The notes beneath the pieces are model-generated. The model had not been told where the DNA came from and did no database searches. It saw only the letters and a list, made by a program, of their open reading frames with translations. From Agaricus subrufescens (taxonomy: Eukaryota > Basidiomycota > Agaricomycetes > Agaricales > Agaricaceae), in NCBI GenBank assembly GCA_029945375.1, contig CM057063.1, forward strand, positions 1,671,894 to 1,735,893: a stretch of DNA of 64,000 nucleotides, in the 5' to 3' direction. Shown piece by piece: positions 47,238-61,459 of this stretch. A program made the translations under genes and the position numbers. The first letter of the stretch is position 1. The number at the start of each line of letters is the position of its first letter.

Positions 47238-48191
47238 CGCGGAGAACAACAACAGTGCCTGAGTGACGTCGAAGATGACAGTTACTACAATACAAATCAA
47301 ATTGATTTTGGGGTATCACGCTGTGCGGCAAATCTTCGGAGGCGGGGGGGACCCGTGTGAAAAAGAGTCAAAAATATCAACACACTATAATACAACACCA
47401 TCCCTTCTTCATCGCTTTGTATGTTACGGGTGCATTTGGCACGTTATGACTGCCTCTGACGCGCATTTGTACACTGCTCAATGTTGAACCGAGGCTATCC
47501 AATGATATTTGGCAGAAGCTAGACCGGGTAAATTGCTCCCCATGATTTTAGAAGACTTCGCGTCTAGCCTAGGTACATCGAAGTAGTAGAAAACAAAGCT
47601 ATTTAAGTTCTCGACAGTCAATGTATATTTCGTCGCGCCAAGGCCTCTATATCACCGCAAGGGGCCGCGGTCTAAAAGGACCGTTCCAATGAGGTGCCTT
47701 GCCCGAAACCCCTTTCACGTTCTATCAGAAATTCTCAGTTATTTACAGTTAAATTACACCTTCTGCGGGTTCAAAAATGGTAAAAGTCGAACAATGAAGG
47801 GGTATGTGATTGATAACTATGAACTACATATAATGAGTGATGAATACAACAAAGATCTAACAAGGCTCGATGCTAACTATTCCAAAACAACAACGACAAC
47901 TGCGCTAGCGCTAAAGATCGACTGCAGATGACAATAAAATACTACCAATGTACCAGAACATTACGAAGGAACAATGCAATCAATAGTCATGAAGGTCATA
48001 AAGAGGAGAATGCAGTAGGGAAGGTGGCGACTTCCCGAAGCATCTATGCTTCCAAGCGGTGCCACATCGATTAGAAGATATTTTAGGGAGGTAAATTACG
48101 GTCTGGTATACCTACGATTCCGTTTTGTCAGCGACACGAGATATACCGATATTATAGGCGATGAAACTCACAGAATAGACATAATATAGTA
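47238..48191. other. Intergenic, no gene seen
   Basis: The 5' region of the macro-domain gene and 3' region of the STK32-like kinase gene; AT-rich with short frames only. An upstream in-frame ATG at 47300 could extend the macro protein. Confidence 0.5.
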
Positions 48192-49836
<1,645 letters not shown>

Positions 49837-50168
49837 GTTGATCTGCGGGTATGGGGGAGGGAGAGGATTTAAGAGGCCTGGAATACAAGGCGAGCCATTT
49901 TGGACGGGAGGAAGAGTGCAGTCTAAAAGGAGACATCCGCTCCCTTGATCTCGTTTCGGAAGCCATGTCCATCATTTGCAGACAATAAGCCCCCCGGTCA
50001 AACAAAAAGCCAGAGACAATAAGCCCTGGCGGGGTATCCACGAGAGGGCAATCCAACAATAAGCCTGCGATCACGCTGCCAGCCCCAGTTAGAGCCCGTG
50101 TGATGTTACGCCACTAGTGCCGTCCGTGGGCCTCAGGGTCCGAAGGCGGGCCTGTCCTCGTCTCTAGC
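49837..50168. promoter_or_regulatory. Divergent promoter region of STK32-like kinase and channel copy 1
   Basis: 332 bp between start codons of the kinase (minus) and the first Yvc1-type channel (plus). No clear TATA box. It is not similar to the region upstream of channel copy 2, so that promoter was not included in the duplication. Confidence 0.4.
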
Positions 50169-53100
50169 ATGGATCCAGAACTTTTGTCCGCTGACCCTCT
50201 CCTCGCCCCTACCCCTGAGTATCTCGCCACGGTCAAGGTCTGCCCTCTGATTCCAGTCTTGAAGAAGGATGTCACCGTGAGTCGTACCTCGACTTCCTTT
50301 TCCACGTGTTCCGACACCGCTGCACCCTCTCGGCTGTAGGCAACACTCGGTGGGTCCTCTTACCTTTTTCGTCAAGTAGACATATGACGAATGATAAATC
50401 ATCGACATACAGACAGTGCATTGAGCTGGGAGTACGTCGCCGACGTCTGTAAATATAATCGTCGGCATTAACCCATTGGTTCAGGCAGCTGACCGCTTCC
50501 GACGTCAACTTTGCCGTCGTTCGCCCGCTCGTCAGCAAGTATGCCCGCCTCAAAAACATGGCTGTTGTGTATGCCTGTCTCGTCGTCCGGTCTTATTTCT
50601 TAGCCCAGTCAGAAACCAATCCTGCTGTCACTGCAATAATGCTGTCTCGCGCAAGTCTATGCGAACTCCTCGCAATCAAATTATTGAACCGTTTTGCTTC
50701 AAACCACATGACTTTAGTCGCCGTCTTATGCACGGCGTGGAGCCCACTTGCTGGAGCTACTCCCCAAGTAATGCAAGATGTCAAAATTGCTATTCACTCT
50801 GCGCTTGGTCTAGAAACAGCACAAACAGCAATTGAGGTTGGTGCCGCTGATCCGATAACGTTTATTCTTCCACCAACGCGCTTTTAGATGGCCATTGCGA
50901 CAAATGCAAAAGCCTTTCTCGCTTCTCCAGTCACTCAAAACGTCATCAATGACCTGTATAAAGGAAACGTGGTTTTTTCCCTCCATTCCACACGTTCGAT
51001 CTTAGCGGACAACTACAAACCACGAGCCATCCAGATTCATAACGTCCGCAAAGCACCCATCCTGAACCATTACAGGTGACCTTGTTGTTTTTGCCCCCCA
51101 CAATGTATCGCCTCGTCTTACTCTCCATCAGACTCCGTGTTCCTCGTTATACGGCAATCTTGGAGTTTCTGAATTTTTCTTGCCTCATGTTCGCCTTTGT
51201 GCTGTGTTTAGCGAGTACGTAATGTTCCCTTTTCAGTTTTATCGCAACTTTTCTTACCGAGTGTGTCCGTAGACGAAGACAAAGCTCACATTACATTCTG
51301 GGAAGCTATGTTCATCCTCTTAGCGAGCGCTCGTGCGTTAGAGGAATACACGGCGTCCACAGAACACGGATGGTATAGTGAGCGAAATTTGCTCCTCATC
51401 CCGTAACTATTCACTGATAACCGGCCCCGATAGTTTATATGGCAAACGTGACCATTCCCGTTCATTTTACCTTTGCCAGCGATCATTCTGATTGTATATC
51501 TAGATGTGGAACGCATTTGACTTCTCTTTCATCCTCATATTCACGGCGTATCTTTGTTTGCGAATCAAGGGTCTCTACTACAATGAGCGTTCGTGGGCCT
51601 CACCTCCTACGTTAAGCCCTTGTTCAACTTCTTGTGACAGCCGAATCGTCCACCGTAGCATTCGATATTTTGGCTTGCGGTGCCTGCATTCTTTTCCCTC
51701 GGTTCGTCTAATCCGCAATCTTTTGAACCGAGATCAACCAAGGATTTAACAACACAACAGTTTGGTCTTTTTTGCAGTGGCCAATCACGTCATTATCCTG
51801 TATGTCAGATCAGATCTACATTTATTGTTAGCCTTGTTAATTGACTTTGCAACGATCAGGTCTATCCAGGCAATGATCGTGCAGTTCGTGATCTTTTTGG
51901 GCACTGTTGCCGTATGCTTCTCCGGACTTTTCTTCACATTATGGACCCTCGGTATGCACTTTGCCTCACATACCTTGCCTTTGTTCTCGGTTGACCCTTA
52001 CCCCACCCTTACCTCGGCCTTGCAGCACAAGACCCCACCGTTCCTCACAGCAGTTGGACAGTCAGTAGTCTTGGCTGGTACATAATCCAAATCTGGCTTG
52101 GCAATAGCTACGTCGTTTTCAATGGGGCTTCAACTATCCACCCTATATTTGGCCCGGCCCTTGTAACTCTCTTCGCGGTCTTTTCAAATACTCTTCTTGT
52201 AACAAGTTAAGTACAATGAGCCCGACTACCCCTTGACTACATTGATTCCTCTTTCAACTCCGGTTCTGTTTCTTGACGTTTGGGTTTCTGCTTCGACCAG
52301 TCTTTCATGCATACTAATTACGTTCACTGCAGTTCTTATCTCAATTCTGTCTAACACGGTTGCAAGGATTGACGCAAACGCAACTCAAGAGGTATGCACC
52401 ATGTTATCCCATTAAGGATGCTTTGTGCTATTTTAAGATTATTGACTATTTTTGGAATTTTTAGTACTTGTTCCAGTTTGCGATTTCTACCATTGAGGGG
52501 TGCGTGTTATCGTCCGTCTTTGAGATCTACTGACCAATTATCAAAACCTGTGTAACCCCTACAGACTCAAGAATGATGCATTGTTCCCATATCAACCTCC
52601 TTTCAACATAATGGCATTCCTTATTCTCAAACCTGCCAGCTGGTTCCTTTCACCGAGAGCGCTACATTCGGTAAACGTCTTCCTCATCAAAGTCACCACT
52701 CTGCCCCACCTTCTTGTTATCACCGTCTATGAACGCTATCTCAAATCCGGAGGGAAGTTTCGCCAAACGAGTAGAAGCTTTTTCAGAAAACTGCCTGAAC
52801 CCATCAAACAAATGCCATTCTTGGATGCGTTGGTTGGATCTTCTCATAATGACATCTACGATGCGATTCTGGATATGGATGTTGACGACCCGGATCTTTT
52901 CCTTGAAGCCGGCGATGAGGAAGACTCCATTTTGGGCCCTAGGCGTTCTAAAGAAAACCTTGCTGCCAGCTCGAGTCATAGTCAACTACAAGAAACATCT
53001 TTCAATCTTCCGCCTAGCCCGACGATCACACGACGTCGTTCTCCGTTACGCAATCGAGTTTCATCTTCAACAAAGATTGCCGCGAACCCTACTGTTGTTC

Positions 53101-53537
53101 CTCCTCAACTCCAGGCCCGCTCAATTTCCACATCGTCGCGAGAACAGAAGCCGGGGGAAGAAGGCTACGGTGCTATCTCCTCAGGTCCTTCTCTTCGACT
53201 TTCGATCCCACGTGCTGGGAATAGTAGTACGGGCATGATGAGTCCATTGGCGCGGTTATTTTCGAACAGGACGAGTTTTGCCTCTACTGTTGCAGATCAG
53301 ACCTTGGCCACGAATACTCCTGAGGCAACTTTGAATGCCAGGAAGGTTGAAGCTCTCATTGAGGGTGTCAAAGATCTACCCATTACGAAGTTGAGCGAGG
53401 AGATAAAAGAACTCCAGGTGAGCGATCAAACACTTGTTTAATATTGCTTAATTAAGCTTGCTGTGTAGGAACGCCAAGCAAGAATCGAGAGCTTACTTTT
53501 GACGTTAACGCAGCACATACAAGATAATAAGTCCTGA
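50169..53537 (+). CDS. Yvc1-type TRP cation channel, copy 1
   Basis: The start is MDPELLSADPLLAPTPEYLA. Early micro-exons (about 10 and 18 nt) are followed by SALSWEQLTASDVN, RASLCELLAIKLLNRFASN, LCTAWSPLAGATPQVMQ, NAKAFLASPVTQNVINDLY, ADNYKPRAIQIHNVRKAPIL, RLRVPRY and LEFLNFSCL, then six hydrophobic segments with a pore-like region near LGWYIIQIWLGNSYVVF and HPIFGPALVTLFAVFSNTLL. Next come SNTVARIDANATQEYLFQFA and PYQPPFNIMAFLILKPASW, and a Ser-rich cytosolic tail with a terminal coiled coil. This matches fungal vacuolar Yvc1 (TRPY) channels, which release Ca2+ from the vacuole on hyperosmotic shock. All exons I checked keep frame. It pairs convergently with a methyltransferase, a unit repeated downstream. 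Confidence 0.85.
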
Positions 53538-53698
53538 TCAAATAATGCTTCATGAGACTCGCTCACGATATACCTCATCATGGCACTTTTCTTATTACTA
53601 TAGGGGGTAATGCATCGCGCATCGTCATTTCAACATCCTACACACCTAGATAGATTACACTCATGTAATATCTACACAGCCTTGTCACCCTGGATTAC

Positions 53699-54819
53699 TC
53701 ATAGCCTCGTTACAGACCAATACAACATATAGAATGTTTCCATGTGAAGATCAGCCCGCTTTGTGTTGGCAATGAAAGCATCGACTTTCACTTTTCCTTT
53801 GTCAAATATTTGGCCATCCCAGAATTCTCTCCATGACTCAGGACTGTGACAGACCATAGTGTAGCCCATCAGTTCACTCGTGGTAGTCTTGACTGGTGCG
53901 CCGCGGTGACATCCACAAATAACTGAGCCAGGCTCAGGAGAAAGCAGCGAAGCGAGACGCTTCGCTAGAGTTGTATAGCCCTCTTCATCAAAAAGGTGAA
54001 AGAGGGACGAAGCATGGATTACTGAAACATGACCTTGAAGGGGGGTGAGAGACTTAAGGCTTTGGAGATTATCTGGGCGAGGCGTGTTTGGAGGCTCGTA
54101 AAAGGGATCATGTGGTTCAATTATCTGGGGGTCAAACACATCTCCAACGATAAAACCTGCTTTGAATGATTTTGGATCGGTTTTGAATAATTGATGACCG
54201 TATTCCCAAAACACTGATAATTGGTTTTCTCAATTATTTGAATGCTGACTCTGTAGAAATTCAGTTACCTGGTTCCAAGTCGGATGCAATCGTGTTCTCT
54301 GCTGGCCATCCGTCGGCAATTGCCTGCCTTAAATCTTGTCCGACTGGGGTAAATAGTTGAATATTTCAGTCTCCAGAACGGTGAATAATTACACTCGTGT
54401 ACTGACGGCAACAACCAATATCGAGTAGGATAGCTCCTGGACGCTCTCGACTGAGTCGGAGAATATGACTATAATCCGGTACTCGGGCTATCTTTGACCT
54501 AGAAAAAGCGAGGAATCAGCAGTGGTCAAAACGAACGCATTGGAAATCAGGGCGACTTTGTGAACGTGAAGCCTCTAAGACAGGGATAGTTATACGTCTA
54601 ATAGTTCGTATAAATATAGAATTCAGCTAGTGTAAATTTGCCAACTAAACGTTCACTCACTTTATACGCCCTGGCTGCCACGTCAACGATATGCTTCCGT
54701 AACTCCTCTTCGTCAGTTATACCTGTCCACAACTCGAAGAATTTTTTCTCGTCTTCTGTAAGGCTGAGAAAACTGGTGTCCCAAGGAAGGTCAGGTAGAT
54801 TCTTGACTTCTCCAACCAT
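53699..54819 (-). CDS. SAM-dependent methyltransferase, copy 1
   Basis: Exons 54819-54661, 54597-54557, 54498-54407, 54343-54269 and 54213-53699 total 882 nt, or 293 residues. An N-terminal helical region (LTEDEKKFFELWTGITDEEE) leads to YPCLRGFTF. The SAM-binding core follows: motif I AILLDIGCCLGQDLRQAIAD, acidic strand-2 end NTIASDLEP, then FIVGDVFDP, HVSVIHASSLFHLF and AKRLASLLSPEPGSVICG. This is a class I methyltransferase family common in Agaricomycetes, often in secondary-metabolite loci. Substrate unknown. An Asp-Leu-Glu after the second beta strand likely binds the SAM ribose. It converges with channel copy 1. Confidence 0.88.
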
Positions 54820-55751
54820 GGTTTAAGCGTTGAAGGTGAGAATGAATGAGCGCCGTCCTCATATATAGGACAATTTTCCTCAAAAATAGACTTGATGACA
54901 CGCGAGGGTAAGCATGTAGAGTTCAAATGACCACTCCAACGGGGAGACTTTTGCTCAAAATACTCTTCGGTGGTCCCTTTCCAGCGGGCATTCTCAATTG
55001 TTCAGCCCCGCAATCCCATGACATGGGAACGAGGGAACAGCAAATGTTACGAAAGCACCTTGATGGACAGCATGGGCATTGCAAAGCGCATAGAAGTCTA
55101 ATCACTGAGAGGAGGATCATGTGCTAGATTCAAAGGGGGCGATAAGTCGGTGGCTCGCAGTGATATAGTTCTTTAGAAGAATGATGATATCACCTGTTAA
55201 AATATACACGATACCATTCGTCACAGTAAGATAGTGGGTATTTTGAGGTAGAATACACTCGAGTCATGCTTGCAAAGCTCGGTCCGAGGGAACGAATCTC
55301 AGCAGGTTTGTTTGAGCGTGAGTTCTGATCTTTAATACGTTCAGTTTTCATAGACTGTGGGATAACCACCGTTGTGATTGACGTGACAAAAGAACTGCGT
55401 GTCTGATAGTGTTGAACGAACTGGCGCCTACGGAGCCGGTGTGCGCGGACGACTAAAGGTTGGGCGGTGGAACACGCACAGAGGGAGCGCGAAGGACGCT
55501 ATTTGTAGAGGTAGGTAATAGAGTTCATGGGAATAAAACGTTGATAGGCGCGGCCGGCGATGCCGCTAATTTTAAATTACACCACTGAGAGCACTTCGGT
55601 TTTGATCAATATCCGCTGTATAGCCTGGCCACAGCTAGCGCCCAGCGCTTAGTGTTATCGCTCAGGATGTTAAAGCCGGCATAGCGGGTGTCCTGGCGAG
55701 AACCTTTCGTTCATTCATCCCGCAGCGACGGTTTGACTTAGTTTCTGGACC
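54820..55751. other. Spacer between duplicated units
   Basis: 932 bp containing the promoters of methyltransferase 1 and channel copy 2. Short frames only. No similarity by eye to the region upstream of channel copy 1, nor direct repeats that would mark the duplication junction. Confidence 0.5.
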
Positions 55752-58700
55752 ATGGATGTGGAACAATCGCCCTCTAGCCCTCTCCTTGCACCCACTCCTG
55801 AATATCTTGCGTCAATAATGGTCTGCCCACTCATTCAAGCTCTGAAACGGGATATCACTGTGAGTAGTCACCGTTTGCTTTCTTTTCTGTGTTTCACCGT
55901 CTGTGCTCATTCTCGTCTATAGGAAACACTCGGTATGTTTTGTAAATCATCGCTTTAGTGCAGACTAACGATAGATGACGCTCGTAGATAGTGCGTTGAG
56001 CTGGAAGTAAGTTTTGACGGCTCACAAACAAGTGTACTAGGTAGTGTATTGACTTCGTCGGTTTAGGCAGCTGACCACTCCCGACGTCAAACTTGCTGAC
56101 TGGCTTGCCCTCAAGTATTCCCAGTATAAGAATGAGGCCGGAGTATATGCCTGTCTGGTCGTTAGGGCTTATTTTCTAGCAAATTCTGAGACCAGTCTTG
56201 CTCTCACCGGGGTCATGAAGTCTCGCGCAAACCTGTGCGAAATCCTCGCCATTAGACTGCTGGGTCGGTTTGCTTCACACCGCATTCTACGAGCCGCAGT
56301 TTTGTGTACAGCTTGGAGTCCACTCGCTGGCGCCACTCCTCAATTAATACAAGACGTCAAATATGCTGTTCATTCGGAGCGAGGGTCTGAAATAGCACAA
56401 ACAGCAATCGAGGTCGGTGTTTATCAAATTAATGTTCATTGCCTTCATCAATGCGATTCCAGTTGGCTGTTGCAACAAGAGCAAAAGCTTTCATCGCTTC
56501 TCCAGTTGCTCAAAACGTCATCAATGACCTTTATTCCGGGAATGTGGTGTTCTCTCTCACTACCAAACATTCTTTTTGGGCGGACAACTACAAGCCTCGA
56601 GCCATCCATATCTATGATGTCCACAAGGCTCATTTTTTGAATCATTACAGGTGAGTCTGATGCTTTTGCTGCGATTAGAAAGCACCTTACTCTCTATCAG
56701 ACTCCGTGTTCCTCGTTATGGAGTGATTATGGAATTTCTCAACTTTTCTTGCCTCACGTTAGCCTTCGTATTGTGTTTGGCTAGTATGTACCACCTCATT
56801 TCCGTTTATCTCAGCTGCCTCCGAACTGAATATCCCGACAGCGAGAGACAAAGCCTACATTACATTTTGGGAAGCTATATTCGTTCTGTTGGCGAGCGCG
56901 TGTGTGCTAGGGGAGTACACCGTTTCCATAGAAAATGGCTGGAAGAGTAAGAGGTTTGGTTCCTATCTCATCGCTGTTTGCTGACCCTCTAGCTGCCATA
57001 GTTTATATCGAGAACGTGATTATATCTTCGCCTGTCTATCCTTCGAAGCCCTGATCTGACCATTTTGGTCTATACACCAGATGTGGAACTTATTCGACTT
57101 CTCTTTCATTATCGTCTTTCTCGCGTTTCTATGCTTTCGAATCAAGGGTCTCTATTACAATGACCGTTAGTGCATCCTAAACCTTGTATTATGAGCTTTT
57201 TTTTTAAAACTGCTCATGACAGTCGATGCTTCTGATGTGGCGTTTGACATCCTCGCTTGTGGTTCTTGTTTTCTTCTCCCCAGGTCGGTCAATCATAATT
57301 CTTTGGTCCGATGGTTCCCGTGGGCTAACATGTCAATATCAAACAGATTGGTGTTTTTTGCAGTAGCCAATCACGTCATCATCTTGTACGTCGTATAGCA
57401 ACCTTGAACGTTATTGTTAGTATATCATACTGATCCCGCGACCTTGAGGTCTATCCGAGCGATGATTGCACAGTTTGTGACATTTATGGGCACCGTTACG
57501 GTTTGTTTCTCCGGACTTCTCTTTACTCTATGGATCCTCGGTGAGCGCTTCTTTTTTCCCTTTGTATTTTCTTGCACAAATCTAACTCCAGTCCCTAGCC
57601 AACCCAGCTCAAGATCCTAGCGTCCCCCGCAACGATCATGGTCGATGGACGTTTAGCGCGCTTGGCTGGTACATAATTCAAATCTGGATTGGCAACGGCT
57701 ACTTCATCTTCGCTCAAGCTTCAACTATTCACCCTATTTTTGGTCCACTCCTTGTAACAGTCTTCGCTGTCTTTTCCAATATTTTTCTCGTAACAAGTTA
57801 AGTACAAGAGTTCGCTTAATGCATGACCCCCGCCTTCTTTCAATCATTCTAGTTTCCACTCAGTTCTCCTTCCATTGATGACTTTGACCCCTGCTGACTA
57901 CATTTATTTACAGCCCTGGCATCGTTCTTGACCAATACTGTTATAAATATCGACGCAAATGCAACCCAAGAAGTATGTTCGCAACAGGTCTGCTTTGTGC
58001 TATTTTCGGATCACTGACTATTTTTGGGACTGCCAGTACTTGTTCCAGTTTGCGATTTCGACCATCGAAGGGTATGTGTGGTGATCCCCTGTCGAGATCT
58101 ACTCAATGTGACCAGCGATGATGCGCAGGGTCAAGAAGGATTCTCTGTCCTCGTACCAACCTCCTTTCAACATAATGGCTTTGCTTGTTCTCAAACCTGC
58201 AAGCTGGTTCCTTTCTACAAGGGCGCTACACAAATCGCATGTGTACTTCATCAGGGTTACTGCTTTCCCTCAACTTCTTGCCATCGCCATCTATGAGCGA
58301 TATATCAAATCCGATGGCAATATCCGTCGAACCGGCAAAAAGATTTTCGGAATTATCCCTCAACCCGTTAAACGGCAACCGTTCTTGAATGCGTTGGTCG
58401 GACCTTCCCGCAGCAACACAATTGATGCAATTTTCGACGCTGGTGTTATTTCTGGAGACGGTAATGAAGATGGGCCTACGTCAGCCCCCAACGGCCCAAG
58501 AGAAAAGCTTGATTCTATCTCGAGTAAACAACCCCAAGTAATCTCCATCAGTTTTTCGGAGTCCTCTGGTTCCTCTGGTGCGCGAAACCGTGTATCATTG
58601 GGAACTACTGCAAACTCCACCATGATTGCCCCTGAGCTCCATACCCCGCCAGTCTCGACATCCGCACGAGAACAAGCACATGATGGTGCTGTGGCTGTGA

Positions 58701-59066
58701 ACTCTAACCTTCATCTTTCTATCCCATCTTCCAGAGATGGTAGCTCGGGCCTAATGGCGGGGCTCTCTTCGAACAGAATGAGTGGTGCTTCTTTTGTTGC
58801 AGATCACACCTTGGCTCCGAATACTCCGGAGAGCAGCTCGGGTGTTAGGAAGGCCTACCTTGAGGAAGTTCAAGATTTACCCGTTGCCAAGTTGAGAGAG
58901 GAAATGAAAAAAGAGTTCAAAGAACTCCAAGTGAGTGAGAAAGCTGTTGACTCAATTGGTTAAATTGATCGCTATTCATTTGTAGGAACAGCAAGCAAAG
59001 ATTGAGAAGCTGCTCTTGGCCTTGAAAAGCGCGCGAGATGATGTTATATTAGTGGAGGATTCTTGA
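55752..59066 (+). CDS. Yvc1-type TRP cation channel, copy 2
   Basis: The start is MDVEQSPSSPLLAPTPEYLA. Exon structure parallels copy 1, with micro-exons of 10 and 19 nt joining to ITETLDSALSWKQLTTPDVK. Conserved blocks are ILAIRLLGRFASH, LCTAWSPLAGATPQLIQ, RAKAFIASPVAQNVINDLYS, ADNYKPRAIHIYDV, RLRVPRYGVIMEFLNFSCL, FDILACGSCFLLPRLVFFAV, LGWYIIQIWIGNGYFIF, HPIFGPLLVTVFAVFSN and YQPPFNIMALLVLKPASW. The Ser-rich tail is shortened and altered relative to copy 1, with little identity until NTPE and the terminal coiled coil (KELQEQQAKIEKLLLAL). Spliced frame looks intact throughout, so both paralogues should be functional. Divergence in the tail suggests different regulation or localisation. Confidence 0.85.
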
Positions 59067-59304
59067 TGGGAGTGTATCTCACGACGATGATGATTTGAAA
59101 AATGGATTCGGTCCCCTGTAATGATAGCTTAACTACTAACCAGTGAATGTCAATTTACAAAGTATCTCACATGGATGACGAGATGGATGAGATCATTATG
59201 TTTGTCATGTATTAATCCTCTATAGATTTTTGACCGCCTACTACGAGACCTCGTTGGATTCTGTAAAAACCACGGCTCACAGAGTTCTAGTTACTGTGAT
59301 CTAC

Positions 59305-60438
59305 TCATAGCCTCGTTATAGACCACTCCAACATAGGGAGTGTTCCTACATGCTGGACATTCCCTTTTAATTCGGTCATGACAGCATCAACTTTCACTGT
59401 TCCTTTTTCAAAGACCTGACCATCCCATAGTTCCTTCCACGACTCGGGACTGTGACAGACTATCAGATAATCTACCGCATGAACCCTGGTAGTCTTGACT
59501 GGTGCACCAACTTGCCATCCACAGATAACTGATCCAGGCTCAGGAGAAAGTAGTGAAGCGAGACGCTTCGCGAGAGTTACTTGCTCATCTTCATAGAAAA
59601 TGTGAAAAAATAACGAAGCATAGATAACCGAAATATGGCCTTGAAGGGGAGTGAGAGAGTTAAGAAGTTGGAGGTTTTGTGGACGAGGCGTGCTGGGGGG
59701 TTCATAGAATGGATCCCGCGGTTTAATCATCTTTGGGTCAAAAACATCTCCAGCGACGAAACTTGCTTTGAATGACTCCGGGTTGGTGTGGAATAGTCGA
59801 TGGCCATATTCCAAAAAGGCTGATATCCATTTTTTTTTCTCTCAATAAATCATTTTTTGATGTAGAAATTTCCTTACCTGGTTCCAAGTCTAACCCAATT
59901 GCATTCTCTGCTGGCCATCCGTCGGCTACCACTTTCCTTAACTCTTGTCCAACTGAAATACAATCATTTCGTTAGACATAAGCGAAAAAGTTGAGGACAT
60001 GTACTGACGGCAACAACCAACATCAAGGAATATAGCTCCTGGACGTTCTTGACTGAGTTGGAGAATATGATTATACATCGGCACATGAATTATTCTTGGC
60101 CTATTCAGTAATGAAAAAAAAAAGGAATCAGTTGCCATCGACACGGACATATTTGATGAGCCAAGATACTTTGTGAAAGAAAACATTGGGAAGCAGGCAT
60201 AGTTATACGCCTAACAACTGTTTGTTAGAATTTTCTTCGTGTGTGATTTCAATACTTCAGCAGGTGGAAACACGCTCACCTTGTACGCTCTGACTGCCAC
60301 ATCAACGATGTGCTGTCGAAGCTCCTCTTCATTGGTTATGCCCGTCCAAAGCCTGAAAAACTTTATATCGTCTGTTGTAAGGGTAAGAGCGTTGGGGTCC
60401 AAGGTAAGGTGAGCGATTGGTCTACGTTCACCGACCAT
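59305..60438 (-). CDS. SAM-dependent methyltransferase, copy 2
   Basis: This is a paralogue of the gene at 53699-54819 with the same five-exon layout. The start is MVGERRPIAHLTLDP. It keeps FFRLWTGITNEEELRQHIVD, SAM motif I AIFLDVGCC followed by VGQELRKVVADGWPAEN, AIGLDLEP, FVAGDVFDP, HISVIYASLFFHIF and AKRLASLLSPEPGSVICGW. The strand-2 acidic residue is kept (LDLEP). No broken codon was found. The substrate is unknown; the residues around the presumed active site (GWQVGAPVKTTRV against GCHRGAPVKTTTS in copy 1) differ, so the two may act on different compounds. Confidence 0.87.
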
Positions 60439-61459
60439 GGTTAAAAAGCAAGGGAAGATCGAAGATGAGAAGGTAGGAGATAATACAAGTGCCCAGAGCA
60501 GGGCAGAAGGATGAGAAGTAAATAATTTAACGACGAGTATATATGCTTTTGTTCAAATCCAAACGGGGGATGCAATGCAAGTGCATGGTGACAGGAACGG
60601 CATGCGCGGCGCAGGGCATTCTTTTAATAACTGGGTTATGTTTGCTTTTCTCATGATGGTTTTCCCCAAAGATTGTTCAGTCAACCGAGCAGAAAGGTTC
60701 CTGGGCCATGAGAACCAGATACCGAGGCCGCTTAACAGATAAGTAAGATAATTTTGGTGTGTTATACTCGGCCGGAGTCATCACCTGTTGTCCCCCGAAC
60801 GAGGCAGCTATCAGTAAACAAGAATGGACCATTTGTTACAATATTCGTCGCAGGAAGATAGTGTGGTTTGTCATAGCATACTCCCCAGCTTGAATACCTG
60901 GACGCAAAAAGACACGACGCGGGGGATACGACGCGAGGTAGCACACTGGCATACTTCCAATCAGCCAGCAAATTCGGGGTATTTTCGTCTGAATAGTCGA
61001 CATCGTGCGATAGAAAGACCCTTTTCCTTGGTTTTCCTATACACTTTTTGTTCCGGCGGAAACGGCCCAGTGGCAAAAAGGTAGAACCGACTTTGGGGAG
61101 TGATGTTACGATACTGTCTGATTTTTCTACCGTAAAAGATAACAGGCTTTTGGTGCATCCAGGAGTGAAAATTGCGTTTGCTGACCCGGATTTTCGACAG
61201 CAGAAAAGAGCCAAAGCAGGGATTTACTTGTCAGGAGGCGAGAATTAAGAGGGCTACCGGAGCGTCACTCATTTTCGGCGAATCAGGGGGCAGTGCAGAC
61301 GCAAGACGAATATTCGAGGCTTCCTTGGGCGTGCCAGCTGCCAGTGGGGGAACGCAACCCTGATAGGGGTCCTAGCCGAGCGTTAATGTGCGGCTTGGGG
61401 TTATTACGTCCGAGGGTCGTTGTTTGTCCTTTGTCTTGTTGACTTGGGGCTTTCACAGG
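60439..61459. other. Intergenic 1 kb, no supported gene
   Basis: Open frames up to 150 codons occur (60762-61214, minus) but have no family resemblance or intron pattern. Presumably promoters of methyltransferase 2 and the acyltransferase. Confidence 0.45.

Larger units (their letters stand above)
50169..60438. repeat. Tandem duplication of channel plus methyltransferase pair
   Basis: Unit 1 (50169-54819) and unit 2 (55752-60438) have the same two genes in the same convergent layout, with the same exon pattern and similar spacing (161 and 238 bp between stops). Offset between start codons is about 5.58 kb. Coding similarity is high but introns and spacers have diverged strongly, so the duplication is old and both copies have been kept. 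Confidence 0.9.

Noticed and set aside
60762..61214. 150-codon minus-strand open frame
   Set aside because: No family resemblance or splice pattern; likely chance.
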